From assembly GCF_000468755.1 (NCBI RefSeq), contig NZ_AWEZ01000008.1, forward strand, positions 1 through 63,619: 63,619 nt of DNA. Direction: 5' to 3'. Source of the stretch: Olsenella profusa F0195. Lineage in GTDB: Bacteria; Actinomycetota; Coriobacteriia; Coriobacteriales; Atopobiaceae. The translations under genes and the position numbers were made by a program. Below are positions 16,831 through 26,265 of this stretch, piece by piece (within the stretch, counting starts at the first letter, position 1; the number at the start of each line of letters is the position of its first letter). A model generated the notes under the pieces. That model was not told where the DNA came from. It did not search any database and worked only from the letters and a program-made list of their open reading frames with translations.

Positions 16831-18642
16831 ATGGACCTACACGGCTTCTATATGGGCACGGAATTCCAGGCACAGGACTTCCTGGGGGCGCATCTCACGC
16901 CCACGGGCGTCGTCTTCAGGACCTTTGCGCCCGCAGCCTCGCGCATCCAGCTGCTCCTGGACGGCGGTGGAGGCGTGCGCGAGATCGATCTGCACAAGGC
17001 CCATGACAGCAACTTCTGGGAGGTGGAGGTTGCGGGCGCCCATGAGGGCGACCACTACGAGTTCCGCATCCATCACGGCGGCAGCCTCACGGATCACGCC
17101 GACCCCTATGGCCGCCAGATGGAGCTGCGTCCCGCCCACCGCTCCATCATCTGCAATCCCTCATATGCCTGGAGCGACCAGGCATGGATGGCCGCACGCA
17201 CGGATCGCCGCGACCGACCCCTGAACATCTACGAGCTCAACCTGGGCTCATGGCGCAAGCGCTCAGGCGACCAGCCCTCCGATGACCCCGCCGACTGGTA
17301 TCGCTACGACGAGGTAGCCCAACCCCTGGCCAGCTACGTACGTGACATGGGTTACACCCATGTGGAGTTCATGCCCCTGAACGAGCATCCCTTTGATGGC
17401 TCGTGGGGCTATCAGCCCACCGGCTACTTTGCCCCCACGAGCCGCTTTGGCACTCCCGACCAGCTCATGTTCCTCATAGACACGCTTCACCAGGCGGGCA
17501 TCGGCTGCATCCTGGACATCGTTCCCGTGCACTTTGCCACGGATGCCTATGGCCTGGCCGACTACGACGGCACGCCGCTCTTCGAGTACCCTAACGATGC
17601 CGTGGGCGTCTCCGAGTGGGGCAGCCACAACTTCATGTACTCCCGTGGCGAGAGCTGCAGCTTCATGCAATCGAGCGCCAACATGTGGCTTGCCGACTAC
17701 CACTTCGACGGCCTGCGCATGGACGCCATCAGCCGCATCATCTACTGGCAGGGAGATGAGAGCCGCGGGGTCAACGGCAACGCCCTCGACTTCCTCAAGC
17801 GCATGAACGGTGGCCTCAAACGGCGCCATCCCGGCTGCCTCCTCGTTGCCGAGGACTCCACGGACTTCAGGGGCACCACAGCCAGCACGAGCGTTGGTGG
17901 CCTGGGCTTTGACTACAAGTGGGACATGGGTTGGATGCATGACACGCTGGAGCTCTTCCAGATGGATCCGCTCTTCCGTGGTGGGAGCTACCATAAGCTG
18001 AGCTTCTCGATGATGTACTTCGCAACCGAGCGCTACCTCCTGCCGCTCAGCCACGACGAGGTGGTGCATGGCAAGGGCACCATCCTGCAGAAGATGTGGG
18101 GCGAGCTCGACGACAAGTTCCCCCAGGCGCGCACCCTCTACCTCTACCAGCTGGCACATCCCGGCAAGAAGCTCTCCTTCATGGGCTCGGAGGTGGGACA
18201 GCTGCGCGAGTGGGACGAGCGTCGCGAGCAGGACTGGTTCATGCGAGATATCCCCACGCATGAGGCCTACTGGCACTTCTGTCGTGACCTCAACCATGTC
18301 TACCTTGATCACCCCGCCCTGTGGCGGCATGACTACGCAGATGATGGCTTCGTGTGGCGCGACGTCTCGAGCATGGAGCGCAGCTGCTATGCCTTCGAGC
18401 GGACGGACGGAGCGAACGAGCGCGTGCTCTGCCTGCTCAACCTCTCGGGCATCGACCAGGACGACTACGAGGTGAGGGTGCCGGACGTCTCGAGCTTTCG
18501 TGTGCTCATGCATACCGACTGGCAGCGCTACGGTGGCTCCACCCCCGAGGGCTCCGAGGAGCTCTACTATGACGGTTCGACGCAGACGCTCACGGCGCGC
18601 CGCCTCCCGACCTTCTCGGGCCTGCTCGTGATGCTCCTGTAG
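16831..18642 (+). CDS. glgB: 1,4-alpha-glucan branching enzyme
   Basis: A 603-residue GH13 enzyme that forms alpha-1,6 branches in glycogen. A CBM48 domain spans about 15-110, followed by the (beta/alpha)8 barrel: WGYQPTGYFAPTSRFGTPD, the nucleophile Asp in DGLRMDAIS, the acid/base Glu in LVAEDST and the transition-state Asp in PLSHDEVVHGKGT. A C-terminal beta domain ends at 603. Length is slightly short because the N1 module found in many GlgB is missing. No other glg gene is nearby, so glycogen synthesis must be encoded elsewhere. Confidence 0.95.
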   Translation: MDLHGFYMGTEFQAQDFLGAHLTPTGVVFRTFAPAASRIQLLLDGGGGVREIDLHKAHDSNFWEVEVAGAHEGDHYEFRIHHGGSLTDHADPYGRQMELRPAHRSIICNPSYAWSDQAWMAARTDRRDRPLNIYELNLGSWRKRSGDQPSDDPADWYRYDEVAQPLASYVRDMGYTHVEFMPLNEHPFDGSWGYQPTGYFAPTSRFGTPDQLMFLIDTLHQAGIGCILDIVPVHFATDAYGLADYDGTPLFEYPNDAVGVSEWGSHNFMYSRGESCSFMQSSANMWLADYHFDGLRMDAISRIIYWQGDESRGVNGNALDFLKRMNGGLKRRHPGCLLVAEDSTDFRGTTASTSVGGLGFDYKWDMGWMHDTLELFQMDPLFRGGSYHKLSFSMMYFATERYLLPLSHDEVVHGKGTILQKMWGELDDKFPQARTLYLYQLAHPGKKLSFMGSEVGQLREWDERREQDWFMRDIPTHEAYWHFCRDLNHVYLDHPALWRHDYADDGFVWRDVSSMERSCYAFERTDGANERVLCLLNLSGIDQDDYEVRVPDVSSFRVLMHTDWQRYGGSTPEGSEELYYDGSTQTLTARRLPTFSGLLVMLL

Positions 18643-18717
18643 CCAGCGGGGACCATGGTGCCCGTTGTGGGATAATCGCCCCCAGGCCCATCCCAGCATG
18701 CACATGAAGGATCGCAC

Positions 18718-20730
18718 ATGGCACCAGACATCACGAACCGCCCCCACTTCCCCCGCCGCGCCGTTGTCACCGGCGGCATGCCCTACGGCAACAAGAGCCT
18801 GCACTTTGGCCATGTCGGTGGCGTCTTCGTACCAGCGGACTTCTTCGCGCGCTTCCTGCGCGACCGCATCGGGGCCGAGAACGTGCTCTTCGTCTCGGGC
18901 ACGGACTGCTACGGCTCCCCCATCATGGAGGGTTACCGCAAGCGCTGCGAGGGCAGGGGCTACACCGGCACCATCACCGACTACGTGCGCGAGAACCACG
19001 ACCTTCAGAAGGGGGCCCTCGACGCCTATGGCATCAGCCTGGACCTCTTTGCCGGCTCGGGCCTGGAGCCCGCGCGCGACTTTCACGCGCGACTCTCCGC
19101 AGCGCTCGTCATGCGCCTGTACGAGCGGGGCTACCTGCACAGGATGAGCACCCGCCAGTTCTATGACGTCGCAGCCGGGCAGTTCCTCAACGGGCGCCAG
19201 GTCATCGGCCGCTGCCCCGTGCGCGGCTGCAGGAGCGAGAAGGCCTATGCCGACGAGTGCGAATTGGGTCACCAGTTCGACCCCGAGGAGCTCATCGCCC
19301 CCGTCTCGCAGCTCACCGGCACCACGCCCGAGCTGCGCCCGGTGGACAACTGGTACTTCGACCTGCCCGCCTTCGAGTGCACCCTCAAGGCCCTCATGGA
19401 CGAGTGGGACGTGAACCCACAGGTGAGACCCATCGTCACCAAGACCGTGCGCGAGTCGCTCGTGGCGCCGGTCATCTACATCCAAAGCAAGTTCCGCACG
19501 GACTTCGAGGCCATAGAGGGGAAGCTTCCCGTCCACACCCTGCATGAGGCCGAGGGCAACCAGCAATCCTTCTCCGTGGAGTTCGGGAACTGGCGAGATC
19601 GCGATGAGGCGCGCGGGACGCTGGAGGCGGCAGGCGTGCGCTTCCGCACGGGCAAGACGCTGCTGCCCCTGCGCATCACGGGCAACATCGATTGGGGTGT
19701 GCCCGCACCAAAGCTCGAAGGCACGAGCGGCCTTACGGTATGGTGCTGGCCCGAGAGCCTATGGGCGCCCATCTCCTTTACGCAGGTCGTGCTCGCCACG
19801 GCCGAGGACGGCCGCTATTCCAGCAACGACTGGCGCGACTGGTGGTGCGCCGACGATGCCGAAGTCTACCAGTTCATTGGCCAAGACAACATCTACTTCT
19901 ACTGCGTGGCGCAACCCGCGCTCTGGAAGGCGCTCGACTGGGGGCTCAGCCAGGACATTCCCGTGGCCAACCATCACATCCTGTTCATGAGCAAGAAGGC
20001 ATCCAGCTCGGGCGCCACGCAGCCGCCCCTGGCCGCCGAGCTGCTGGGGCACTACACCGCCGAGCAGCTGCGCTGCCACTGGCTCAACCTGGCGCTCGAC
20101 CAGAAGGCCGTCTCGTTCGCGCCCAAGCCCTATGACACGAGCGTGAGCCACACGGACAAGAGGACCGGCAGGGAGGTGCTGGTGAGGGATGACCCGCGCG
20201 TCGCGGACCCAGCGCTCAAGGAGTCGGCCTTCCTCACGAACATCTTCAACCGGCTGGCCCGCAGCTGCTTCTATGGCGCACAGAACGTGTGCGAGGGGCA
20301 CCTGCCCACCGTCGAGGCGGACGAGGAGGTCGTGGACGCCTGCGCCGAGGCCACGCTCGACTTCGAGCGCCGCGCGTACGGCTTTGACGCCCATGGCGCC
20401 CTTGCCGTGGCGGAGGCCTTCTGCCGCGCTGCCAACCGGCGCTGGACGGACGAGTCCAAGGCTGCCAAGGGCAACGATGCCGCCTACGAGCATGCGCTCG
20501 CCAATGTCTTCGCCGCCCTGCGCACCGTGACGCTGCTCATGCATGCCGCCGCACCATGGGGCTGCGAGCGGATCTGCGACCACCTTGCCTTCCCACACGA
20601 GGCGTTCTTCAGCTGGGAGAACGCCTTCAGGACGCCCCTGCGGCTGGCCGAGGCCCTAGGCGAGACGGCCGCAGGCCATGCCCTCGTGGAACTCCCGCCC
20701 CGCACGGACTTCTTCGCCAAGTCCATATAG
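18718..20730 (+). CDS. metG: Methionyl-tRNA synthetase-like class I synthetase
   Basis: A 670-residue class I aminoacyl-tRNA synthetase of the MetRS type. The HIGH motif appears as SLHFGHVGG in a GGMPYGNKSLHFGH context, a zinc knuckle is seen at CPVRGC...CELGH, and the KMSKS loop as FMSKKASSSG. The WCWPESLWAPI and GQDNIYFYC segments match the MetRS core. The catalytic motifs are off-consensus, so it may be a divergent primary MetRS or a second copy. No C-terminal tRNA-binding EMAP domain is seen. It is 75 bases after glgB and 10 bases before a small hypothetical gene. Confidence 0.8.
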   Translation: MAPDITNRPHFPRRAVVTGGMPYGNKSLHFGHVGGVFVPADFFARFLRDRIGAENVLFVSGTDCYGSPIMEGYRKRCEGRGYTGTITDYVRENHDLQKGALDAYGISLDLFAGSGLEPARDFHARLSAALVMRLYERGYLHRMSTRQFYDVAAGQFLNGRQVIGRCPVRGCRSEKAYADECELGHQFDPEELIAPVSQLTGTTPELRPVDNWYFDLPAFECTLKALMDEWDVNPQVRPIVTKTVRESLVAPVIYIQSKFRTDFEAIEGKLPVHTLHEAEGNQQSFSVEFGNWRDRDEARGTLEAAGVRFRTGKTLLPLRITGNIDWGVPAPKLEGTSGLTVWCWPESLWAPISFTQVVLATAEDGRYSSNDWRDWWCADDAEVYQFIGQDNIYFYCVAQPALWKALDWGLSQDIPVANHHILFMSKKASSSGATQPPLAAELLGHYTAEQLRCHWLNLALDQKAVSFAPKPYDTSVSHTDKRTGREVLVRDDPRVADPALKESAFLTNIFNRLARSCFYGAQNVCEGHLPTVEADEEVVDACAEATLDFERRAYGFDAHGALAVAEAFCRAANRRWTDESKAAKGNDAAYEHALANVFAALRTVTLLMHAAAPWGCERICDHLAFPHEAFFSWENAFRTPLRLAEALGETAAGHALVELPPRTDFFAKSI

Positions 20731-20740
20731 GGAGGGACGC

Positions 20741-21184
20741 ATGTCGAATCATCGCATCCACGGCAATGTTCTGCAGCCTCAGCTCACGTTCTTCTGCCAT
20801 GTCGATCGGCATGAGCTTATGGAACGTCTCGTTGACGCCTTCAGTGTGAGGGGCGGCTCCCACCCATGTGCCCATGAGATCGCGCTCGATGTGGATGACC
20901 AGTCTCGCGTCAGCGTCGGCACATTCTGCCTCCTGCTGCCACAGTACAACGCCCTGCCATATCGAATGGAAACGAGAGACGACTGCGTCGCAACCATACG
21001 CGCAAGTGAGACGGATGCCTATACGATCGTGAGGGCATCCACAACCACCAACTCCACAACCGGCCTCAAGAGCACCCGGCATTATGCCCTGAGCGCCATT
21101 CGCTCCATCATATGCAGTGTCGACCCTAATGCACAGGCGTGGACTGCCCAACAGGGGCTCATGCAGCCACGCCTCAAGGACTGA
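20741..21184 (+). CDS. Hypothetical protein
   Basis: A 147-residue protein not recognised as any family. The start at 20741 (MSNHRIHG) has GGGAGGGA upstream. No membrane segment or signal is visible; the sequence is mixed alpha/beta with an S/T-rich patch (TIVRASTTTNSTTGLKST) around residues 95-115. It is tightly placed between the MetRS-like gene (10 bases) and the hydrolase (10 bases), so the three are probably cotranscribed. Confidence 0.65.
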   Translation: MSNHRIHGNVLQPQLTFFCHVDRHELMERLVDAFSVRGGSHPCAHEIALDVDDQSRVSVGTFCLLLPQYNALPYRMETRDDCVATIRASETDAYTIVRASTTTNSTTGLKSTRHYALSAIRSIICSVDPNAQAWTAQQGLMQPRLKD

Positions 21185-21194
21185 GGGGAGGCTC

Positions 21195-22262
21195 ATGCCC
21201 ACACCTGCCACGAGCATGCCTCCCGTCCCACCACAGCCGCACTTCCCCGGCTCGTACCAGCGACCGCAGACGACGCCGACGGCCGCGCGCCTCGTGCGCA
21301 GGCCCGACGGCGCAGGCGTCGCCGCCTTCGTCTATGGCACCTGCTCGGGCGCACGGACGCCCACGCTCTTCCTCCACGGCAATGGCGAGGAGCACGGCAT
21401 CTTTGGTCCCCAGATCGATGCCGTGGTCGCCTCCGGACACGTTGCCATCGCCATCGACTCGCGCGCGCAGGGAAAGTCAACCCGCGGCACGGCACCGCTC
21501 ACCTACGAGCTCATGGCTGCCGATGCCCTCGCCTGCCTGGATGCGCTCGGCATCGAGCGAGCCCATCTCGTGGGCTTCTCCGACGGCGCCATCGAGGCGC
21601 TCCTCATCGCCCGCGACCACCCAAGGACAGCGGCGTCGCTCCTCTCCATAGGTGCCAACCTCACGCCCGAGGGCGTCATGGAGGAGGACGGGTGGGACAT
21701 CAGGGGCACCATCGCCACGCGGCGCGCCTGGGCGAGGTGGGCGCAGGAGCTTCCTGCAGACGGCATCCTTGACCCCGCACTCCTGACCCCCACGGCAGGC
21801 GAGGCACAGATGACAGCCGACCTGCTGCAACTCATGCTGGACGAGCCCCATGTCGATGCCGTCTCGCTCGCAGCCATCGTCTGCCCCACCACCGTGATGG
21901 TCGGCGAGTTCGACTGCATCGTCCCCGCAGAGACCGATGCCATCGTGTGCGGTGTGCGTGCGGGTGGGGCACGTGTCCGCAAGATGGTCGTGCCCGATGC
22001 CGGCCACAGCCTTCCCAAGGAGGCGCCGGAGGCGGTGACCTCGGAGCTCCTCGAACTCATCGGGTGCGCGGAGCACGACGAGGTAGCCCGTCCGCACCCG
22101 GGCGGGCTACGCGACGATGATGGCACCGAGCAGCGCTGCCCGCCCAGCGATGTTCACCGGCTGCTCGGCCCAGTTGCTGGCAGCGTCGCGCTGACGTGCT
22201 CGCACCGCGAGAGCCCCCATCGCGACCATGCAGGCAAGCCGCGCCACCAGCAGCGCCCATGA
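21195..22262 (+). CDS. Alpha/beta hydrolase
   Basis: A 355-residue alpha/beta-hydrolase fold protein, probably an esterase or related enzyme. The oxyanion segment is LFLHGNGEEHG, the nucleophile Ser lies in LVGFSDGAIEA, the acid in VGEFDCIVPAE and the His in PDAGHSLPKE. The fold is complete by about residue 290. The last 60 residues are composition-biased and run antisense to the neighbouring membrane-protein remnant, so the natural stop may have been lost; a TAG lies in the +1 frame near 22084. Start has GGGGAGG upstream. Confidence 0.8.
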   Translation: MPTPATSMPPVPPQPHFPGSYQRPQTTPTAARLVRRPDGAGVAAFVYGTCSGARTPTLFLHGNGEEHGIFGPQIDAVVASGHVAIAIDSRAQGKSTRGTAPLTYELMAADALACLDALGIERAHLVGFSDGAIEALLIARDHPRTAASLLSIGANLTPEGVMEEDGWDIRGTIATRRAWARWAQELPADGILDPALLTPTAGEAQMTADLLQLMLDEPHVDAVSLAAIVCPTTVMVGEFDCIVPAETDAIVCGVRAGGARVRKMVVPDAGHSLPKEAPEAVTSELLELIGCAEHDEVARPHPGGLRDDDGTEQRCPPSDVHRLLGPVAGSVALTCSHRESPHRDHAGKPRHQQRP

Positions 22263-22589
22263 CGCCACGGAAAGCCTTGCCGCCACGGCGACGGACCTGT
22301 CGCCCGCTGCGAGGACGCCGGCCGTCATGAGCAGGAAGCCGATGGGCATGGTGACGTGCATCCGTCACGAAAGCAGGGGCACGTTCTCCCTGGCACAGGC
22401 AGTCGCGAACTTCCAGGCGACCTTGCCCACCCCACCCACTGCCACCAGCACGGCACCCAGCACGAAGGCGACGCTGCCCACATGGCCCACAAGCGCGAGG
22501 GGGCTGCCGCAGAACAACAGCACAGGCACGGCATCAACGACGGCAAGCCCCACGATGAGCCCTGGGGGAAGGTCCCCCCTGTCATCCAT
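22107..22589 (-). pseudogene. Membrane protein gene split by an in-frame TGA
   Basis: Two reading frames in the same phase, 22368-22589 and 22107-22361, are separated by one TGA (22365-22367). Joined, they give about 160 residues with four or five hydrophobic segments (LIVGLAVVDAVPVLLFCG, VAFVLGAVLVAVGGVGKV, PIGFLLMTAGVLAAG, ALLGAIIVA). The sequence runs smoothly across the stop, so one substitution (for example of a TGG) would explain it. The family is not recognised. It overlaps the 3' end of the convergent hydrolase gene. Confidence 0.55.
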
Positions 22590-22697
22590 CCTTGTGGTTC
22601 TCCCCCATCCTCACGGTATATTTGGCTCATTGAGTGATGGCCAAAACTGGCTACGCTACGGAGGTTGCCAACGGGAATGGAACGATCGGGAGGCCTC

Positions 22698-23489
22698 ATG
22701 GGCGTCGCGACACTCGTCATCCTGAGCCTGGTGGTCAGCTCCATCGGCTTTCATAGGTTCGTGTGGTTCATCTCGCTGGGATATGGCCTCTCCATTGCCG
22801 CAGGGTGCATGCTCCTGCTGGCATGGTTCCATGCGTCCCTCGGCCCCGCCAGCGTCCTCATGTGTCTGCTGCTGATGGCCTATGGGCCGCGTCTAGCCAT
22901 CTACCTGCTCGTGCGCGAACGTCGCTCGGCAGCGTACCGCCACGTGGCGGCCACGCAGGTCAATGATGGCTCGGATCTGGGACTGCCCATCCAGATGGTC
23001 ATCTGGGTCGCGTGTGCCGTCATGTGTGCCTGCCAGGCATCGCCCGTGCTCTCCAGGCTCCAGGCGGGCTCTCCCGCGGATGCCCCCTCCCTCGTTGGCC
23101 TGGCGCTCATGTGTGGGGGCATCGTACTTGAGAGCATCGCCGACCTGCAGAAGTCCGTACAGAAGCGCACGAGGCCGGGGCGCTTCTGTGACCGTGGGCT
23201 GTACTCCTTCGTGCGCTGTCCCAACTACCTGGGCGAGGTGCTCATGTGGACGGGGGTGTTCGTCTCGGGCGCCGCAGTGTATGCGGACGTCTCCCAGTGG
23301 GCCTGCGCGCTCGTGGGATATGTCGCCATCGTCTATGTCATGTTTGGCGGCGCGCGTCGCCTGGAGCTCAGGCAGGGCAGGAGCTATGGTGGCGACCCCG
23401 CCTGCCAGGCCTACGTGCGCTCGACGCCCATCCTGCTGCCCTTCGTGCCGCTCTACAGCGTGAGGGGCGCCACCGGGCTCAAGGGCTAG
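22698..23489 (+). CDS. DUF1295 / steroid 5-alpha-reductase-like membrane protein
   Basis: A 263-residue polytopic membrane protein. The C-terminal part has GRFCDRGLYSFVRCPNYLGE and a following aromatic/hydrophobic segment, the RxPNYxGE motif typical of the DUF1295 and isoprenylcysteine-methyltransferase-like group, which uses NADPH or SAM at the membrane. About seven membrane segments are visible. The ATG at 22698 was chosen because GGGAGG lies just upstream; an in-frame TTG (22665) and ATG (22677) lie earlier. Substrate unknown. Confidence 0.82.
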   Translation: MGVATLVILSLVVSSIGFHRFVWFISLGYGLSIAAGCMLLLAWFHASLGPASVLMCLLLMAYGPRLAIYLLVRERRSAAYRHVAATQVNDGSDLGLPIQMVIWVACAVMCACQASPVLSRLQAGSPADAPSLVGLALMCGGIVLESIADLQKSVQKRTRPGRFCDRGLYSFVRCPNYLGEVLMWTGVFVSGAAVYADVSQWACALVGYVAIVYVMFGGARRLELRQGRSYGGDPACQAYVRSTPILLPFVPLYSVRGATGLKG

Positions 23490-23516
23490 GAAACCGGTAG
23501 CTGGGCACTCGGGGAG

Positions 23517-23795
23517 TCACTTCCCCGACCCCCAAGGATCCTCCATCTCCTGATGGCGCAGGAGGGCGTTGCGAGCATCCCTGCGCAGTGACGAGCCCAC
23601 ATAGAGCAGGGCCACGCCACCCAGCAGGAGCACCACGACCAGCATCAGCACGAGGATGTGTGCCAAGTCGCCCGTGGCACAGACGAAGATCCCGACACCC
23701 ATGAGCAGCAGGCCTGCGAGCGTGAGGCCCCACGACCCGCGGGCGTTCTCCTGGACGTCGCGGTAGTCCCTCTCGTCCCTAAACGTGCGTGCCAT
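23517..23795 (-). CDS. Small two-helix membrane protein
   Basis: A 92-residue protein with a charged N-terminus (RTFRDERDYRDVQENARG), two membrane segments (LTLAGLLLMGVGIFVCATG and LVLMLVVVLLLGGVALLYVG) and a charged tail. Start at 23795 (MARTFRD) has GGGAGAGGG upstream. No family recognised. Convergent with the DUF1295 gene. Confidence 0.6.
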   Translation of the reverse strand: MARTFRDERDYRDVQENARGSWGLTLAGLLLMGVGIFVCATGDLAHILVLMLVVVLLLGGVALLYVGSSLRRDARNALLRHQEMEDPWGSGK

Positions 23796-23883
23796 GCCCT
23801 CTCCCATTCCACGTGCATCGGATGCAATGGTTACGATTATCCCCACCCAAGCTGTGCCGAGGCCCCTTTGCGCAAAAGAAGCA

Positions 23884-24255
23884 TCAGGAGGCAGAGCCTT
23901 CCAGCCGCTCCAGTTCCGCGATGTCCCCAAAGGCCATGTGCGTCCCCGCCACCCAGAGGCAGGCGTCCGCCTCGCTGACCTTTGTCACCAGGCCCCGCAT
24001 CCACTCGTAGCGGTCACGCGCATAGTGCCGTACGAGCACCATGTCGCCAGGGGCAAGCTGGCGGATCGTAGCGGACAGCCGCTCGCGTCGCTCCTGCGAA
24101 AGATCCTCGCGCGGCATGGTGGCCGCACGACGCTCCCGCTCCGCAAGCGCGGCACGAAAGCCCCTGAGCGGCTCGAAGGGGATGAAGATCTTGGCGCGCA
24201 GGGAGAGATCCATGCGCGGATGACGTGTATAGAAGTCATCGGACGGTCGCTCCAC
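23884..24255 (-). CDS. YolD-like protein
   Basis: A 123-residue YolD-like protein, the small partner commonly encoded next to a Y-family polymerase of the UvrX/DinB2 type. The RAKIFIPFEPLRGFRAAL N-terminal block and GDMVLVRHYARDRYEWMRGLVTKV (beta-barrel part) support this. GTG start at 24255, so it overlaps the polymerase stop (24236) by 20 bases and is translationally coupled. Probable role: assisting or regulating translesion synthesis in the SOS response. Confidence 0.75.
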   Translation of the reverse strand: MERPSDDFYTRHPRMDLSLRAKIFIPFEPLRGFRAALAERERRAATMPREDLSQERRERLSATIRQLAPGDMVLVRHYARDRYEWMRGLVTKVSEADACLWVAGTHMAFGDIAELERLEGSAS

Positions 24256-25594
24256 TGCGATGGCCCCCTATCTGCTCGTTACGCTCGCGCGCCGTGGCCT
24301 CAGGCAGAAGGTCGATACCCTTGAGCAGCGAGTTCTTGCCAAAGCGTCGTTTGATGGCGCTCACGGCCTCCAGCTTCCTGCGCTCACGGGCAAGCTCCTC
24401 GGCATCCCTGAAGAGGCTCTCTTGGGCACCCGCGGCGTCCTCGGGCCGCACGCCACCAAGGGTGACGTACAGGCGATGGATGCGTCGACGCCCGTCCGCC
24501 AGCTGCGAGAGGAGCGGCACCGCCACCTTCCAGAGCTCGTGGAGCGAGCTGGTGGCAAAGGGCAGCGCGGCCGAACCATGGTCCGCACACTCGCCCCGGT
24601 GCACGTGGAACCGAGGGCCATCCCCACCAGAACCCACCTGTTCCATGAGCGCACGCCGCTCCTCCTTGCCCAGACGATAGCCCACCATGAGCCCCACGGA
24701 GGTGCATACGAGCCCACGGTCCACGAGCTCCAGGGAGAGCGTGTCGCACATCTCCTTCATGATGACGAGGCCCGCCTCGAAGCCCACGTCGTGCCCCAGC
24801 ACCTGGCCATTGGAGAGGCTCTGGCCCTGCGAGCGATAGGCCTTGATGTCGGCCATGGTCACGGGCTCTACGCCCCAGGCGTGGTCGATGAGAATCTCGG
24901 CGTCCACGCCAAAGGCCTGGTACAGGGACTCCTTGGGAGCAAGTGCCAGCTGTCCCATCGTATGGATGCCCCTCTCCGCAAGGCGACGCGCCGTCCCACC
25001 CCCCACGCGCCAGAAGTCCGTGATGGGCGTATGGCTCCAGAGCGTCTGGCGATAGGTCTCCTCCGTAAGTTCCCCAAAGAAGTCCACGCTGTGCTTGGCC
25101 GTGATGTCCAGGGCGACCTTGGCCAGGTAGAGGTTGGTGCCCACCCCACACGTCGCCGGTATGCCCGTGTGGGCAACCACGTCCTCGCGGATGCGCTCAC
25201 CCAGCTCACGCGCCGTGCAGCCGTAGAGGCCAAGGTAGCCCGTCACATCGAGGAAGGCCTCGTCGATGGAGTACACGTGGATGTCCTCGGGGCTCACGTA
25301 GCGCAGGTAGATGGCATAGATGTCAGCCGAACGCTCGATGTAGAGCGCCATGCGCGGCGGAGCCATCAGATAGTCGAGCGTACGAGGTATCTCGAACACG
25401 CGGCAGCGGTTGCGCACGCCCAGGGCCTTGAGCGCCGGGGAGACGGCCAGACAGATGGTCTTCTGCGTGCGCGTGGGGTCAGCCACCACCAGGCGCGTGG
25501 TGAGTGGGTCGAGCCCACGCTCCACGCATTCCACGCTGGCGTAGAAGCTCTTGAGGTCTATGACGAGGTACTGCCGCCGCACGACACTGCTCAC
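24236..25594 (-). CDS. Y-family DNA polymerase (UmuC/DinB-like)
   Basis: A 452-residue translesion polymerase. Catalytic residues are visible in LVIDLKSFYASVEC (first Asp) and VYSIDEAFLDVTGY (Asp-Glu pair). The palm, thumb (FWRVGGGTARRLAERGIHTM) and little-finger domains follow. The form resembles Bacillus UvrX/YqjW, which is often paired with YolD as here. The start codon is GTG at 25594 without a clear ribosome site; an in-frame GTG lies four codons later. It is 12 bases after the DJ-1 gene. No obvious LexA box was seen near it. Confidence 0.9.
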   Translation of the reverse strand: MSSVVRRQYLVIDLKSFYASVECVERGLDPLTTRLVVADPTRTQKTICLAVSPALKALGVRNRCRVFEIPRTLDYLMAPPRMALYIERSADIYAIYLRYVSPEDIHVYSIDEAFLDVTGYLGLYGCTARELGERIREDVVAHTGIPATCGVGTNLYLAKVALDITAKHSVDFFGELTEETYRQTLWSHTPITDFWRVGGGTARRLAERGIHTMGQLALAPKESLYQAFGVDAEILIDHAWGVEPVTMADIKAYRSQGQSLSNGQVLGHDVGFEAGLVIMKEMCDTLSLELVDRGLVCTSVGLMVGYRLGKEERRALMEQVGSGGDGPRFHVHRGECADHGSAALPFATSSLHELWKVAVPLLSQLADGRRRIHRLYVTLGGVRPEDAAGAQESLFRDAEELARERRKLEAVSAIKRRFGKNSLLKGIDLLPEATARERNEQIGGHRSGATVR

Positions 25595-25606
25595 CGGATG
25601 GGCGCG

Positions 25607-26188
25607 CTAGCGCAGGTAGACTATCTGATCCTTGAGCGTCTCGGCCGCCTCGTCCGAGAGGATGCGGCGCACGAGAGCAAGTCCCAGCTCGACGCAGGTA
25701 CCCAGCCCCTTGCTCGTGATGAGGTTGCCGTCGATGACCACCGGATCCTGCAGGACGGTGGCCCCGTGATCCGTAAGCATCTGCTGGAAGTCGGGATTGC
25801 TCGTGGCGTGCCTGCCCTCAAGCAGGCCGAGGCGCGCCAGCAGGGACGGTGCCGCGCATACGGCGGCCAGATCCCTCCCGGCAACCACCTGTTCCCTGAC
25901 GGCACCCATGAGGGCCGTACACTCCCCCAGGTTCGTGGTGCCCGGCATGCCGCCCGGCAGGAAGAGCATGTCGTAGTCGCCAAACGAGAAGTCATCGTCC
26001 GTGATGGAGCGGTCGCATACCACCGTGACCTCATGGCTCGACGTGACGGCACGCCTGTCCGTGATGGAGACCTTGTCCACCGGGATGCCTGACCGAAAGA
26101 GGCAGTCGCACACCACCAGGGCCTCGCACTCCTCAAGCCCATCCGCAAAAAACGCCGCCACACGCCTGTCCGTCGTCTGCCTGAACAT
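25607..26188 (-). CDS. DJ-1/PfpI family protein
   Basis: A 193-residue DJ-1/ThiJ/PfpI-fold protein. The elbow cysteine lies in DLAAVCAAPSLLARLG, the conserved Glu near the N-terminus in DGLEECEALV, and MLFLPGGMPGTTNLGE is the typical glycine-rich loop. Related to YajL/DJ-1 chaperone-glyoxalase proteins that protect against carbonyl stress. The start at 26188 has GGGAGGATCC upstream. It is followed closely by the translesion polymerase gene, which suggests a damage-response unit. Confidence 0.88.
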   Translation of the reverse strand: MFRQTTDRRVAAFFADGLEECEALVVCDCLFRSGIPVDKVSITDRRAVTSSHEVTVVCDRSITDDDFSFGDYDMLFLPGGMPGTTNLGECTALMGAVREQVVAGRDLAAVCAAPSLLARLGLLEGRHATSNPDFQQMLTDHGATVLQDPVVIDGNLITSKGLGTCVELGLALVRRILSDEAAETLKDQIVYLR

Positions 26189-26265
26189 GGATCCTCCCTC
26201 GTCCGTGACCGTTTGCTGTAGCATACCTCAAAACCAGCACACGTGTTCGTATCGGTTAGCAGGCG

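Noticed and set aside
17263-19566. Long minus-strand frame opposite glgB and the MetRS-like gene
   Set aside because: Composition-biased shadow with no recognisable domain.
24260-26092. Long plus-strand frame opposite the Y-family polymerase and DJ-1 genes
   Set aside because: No domain, no ribosome site; the minus strand explains the region.
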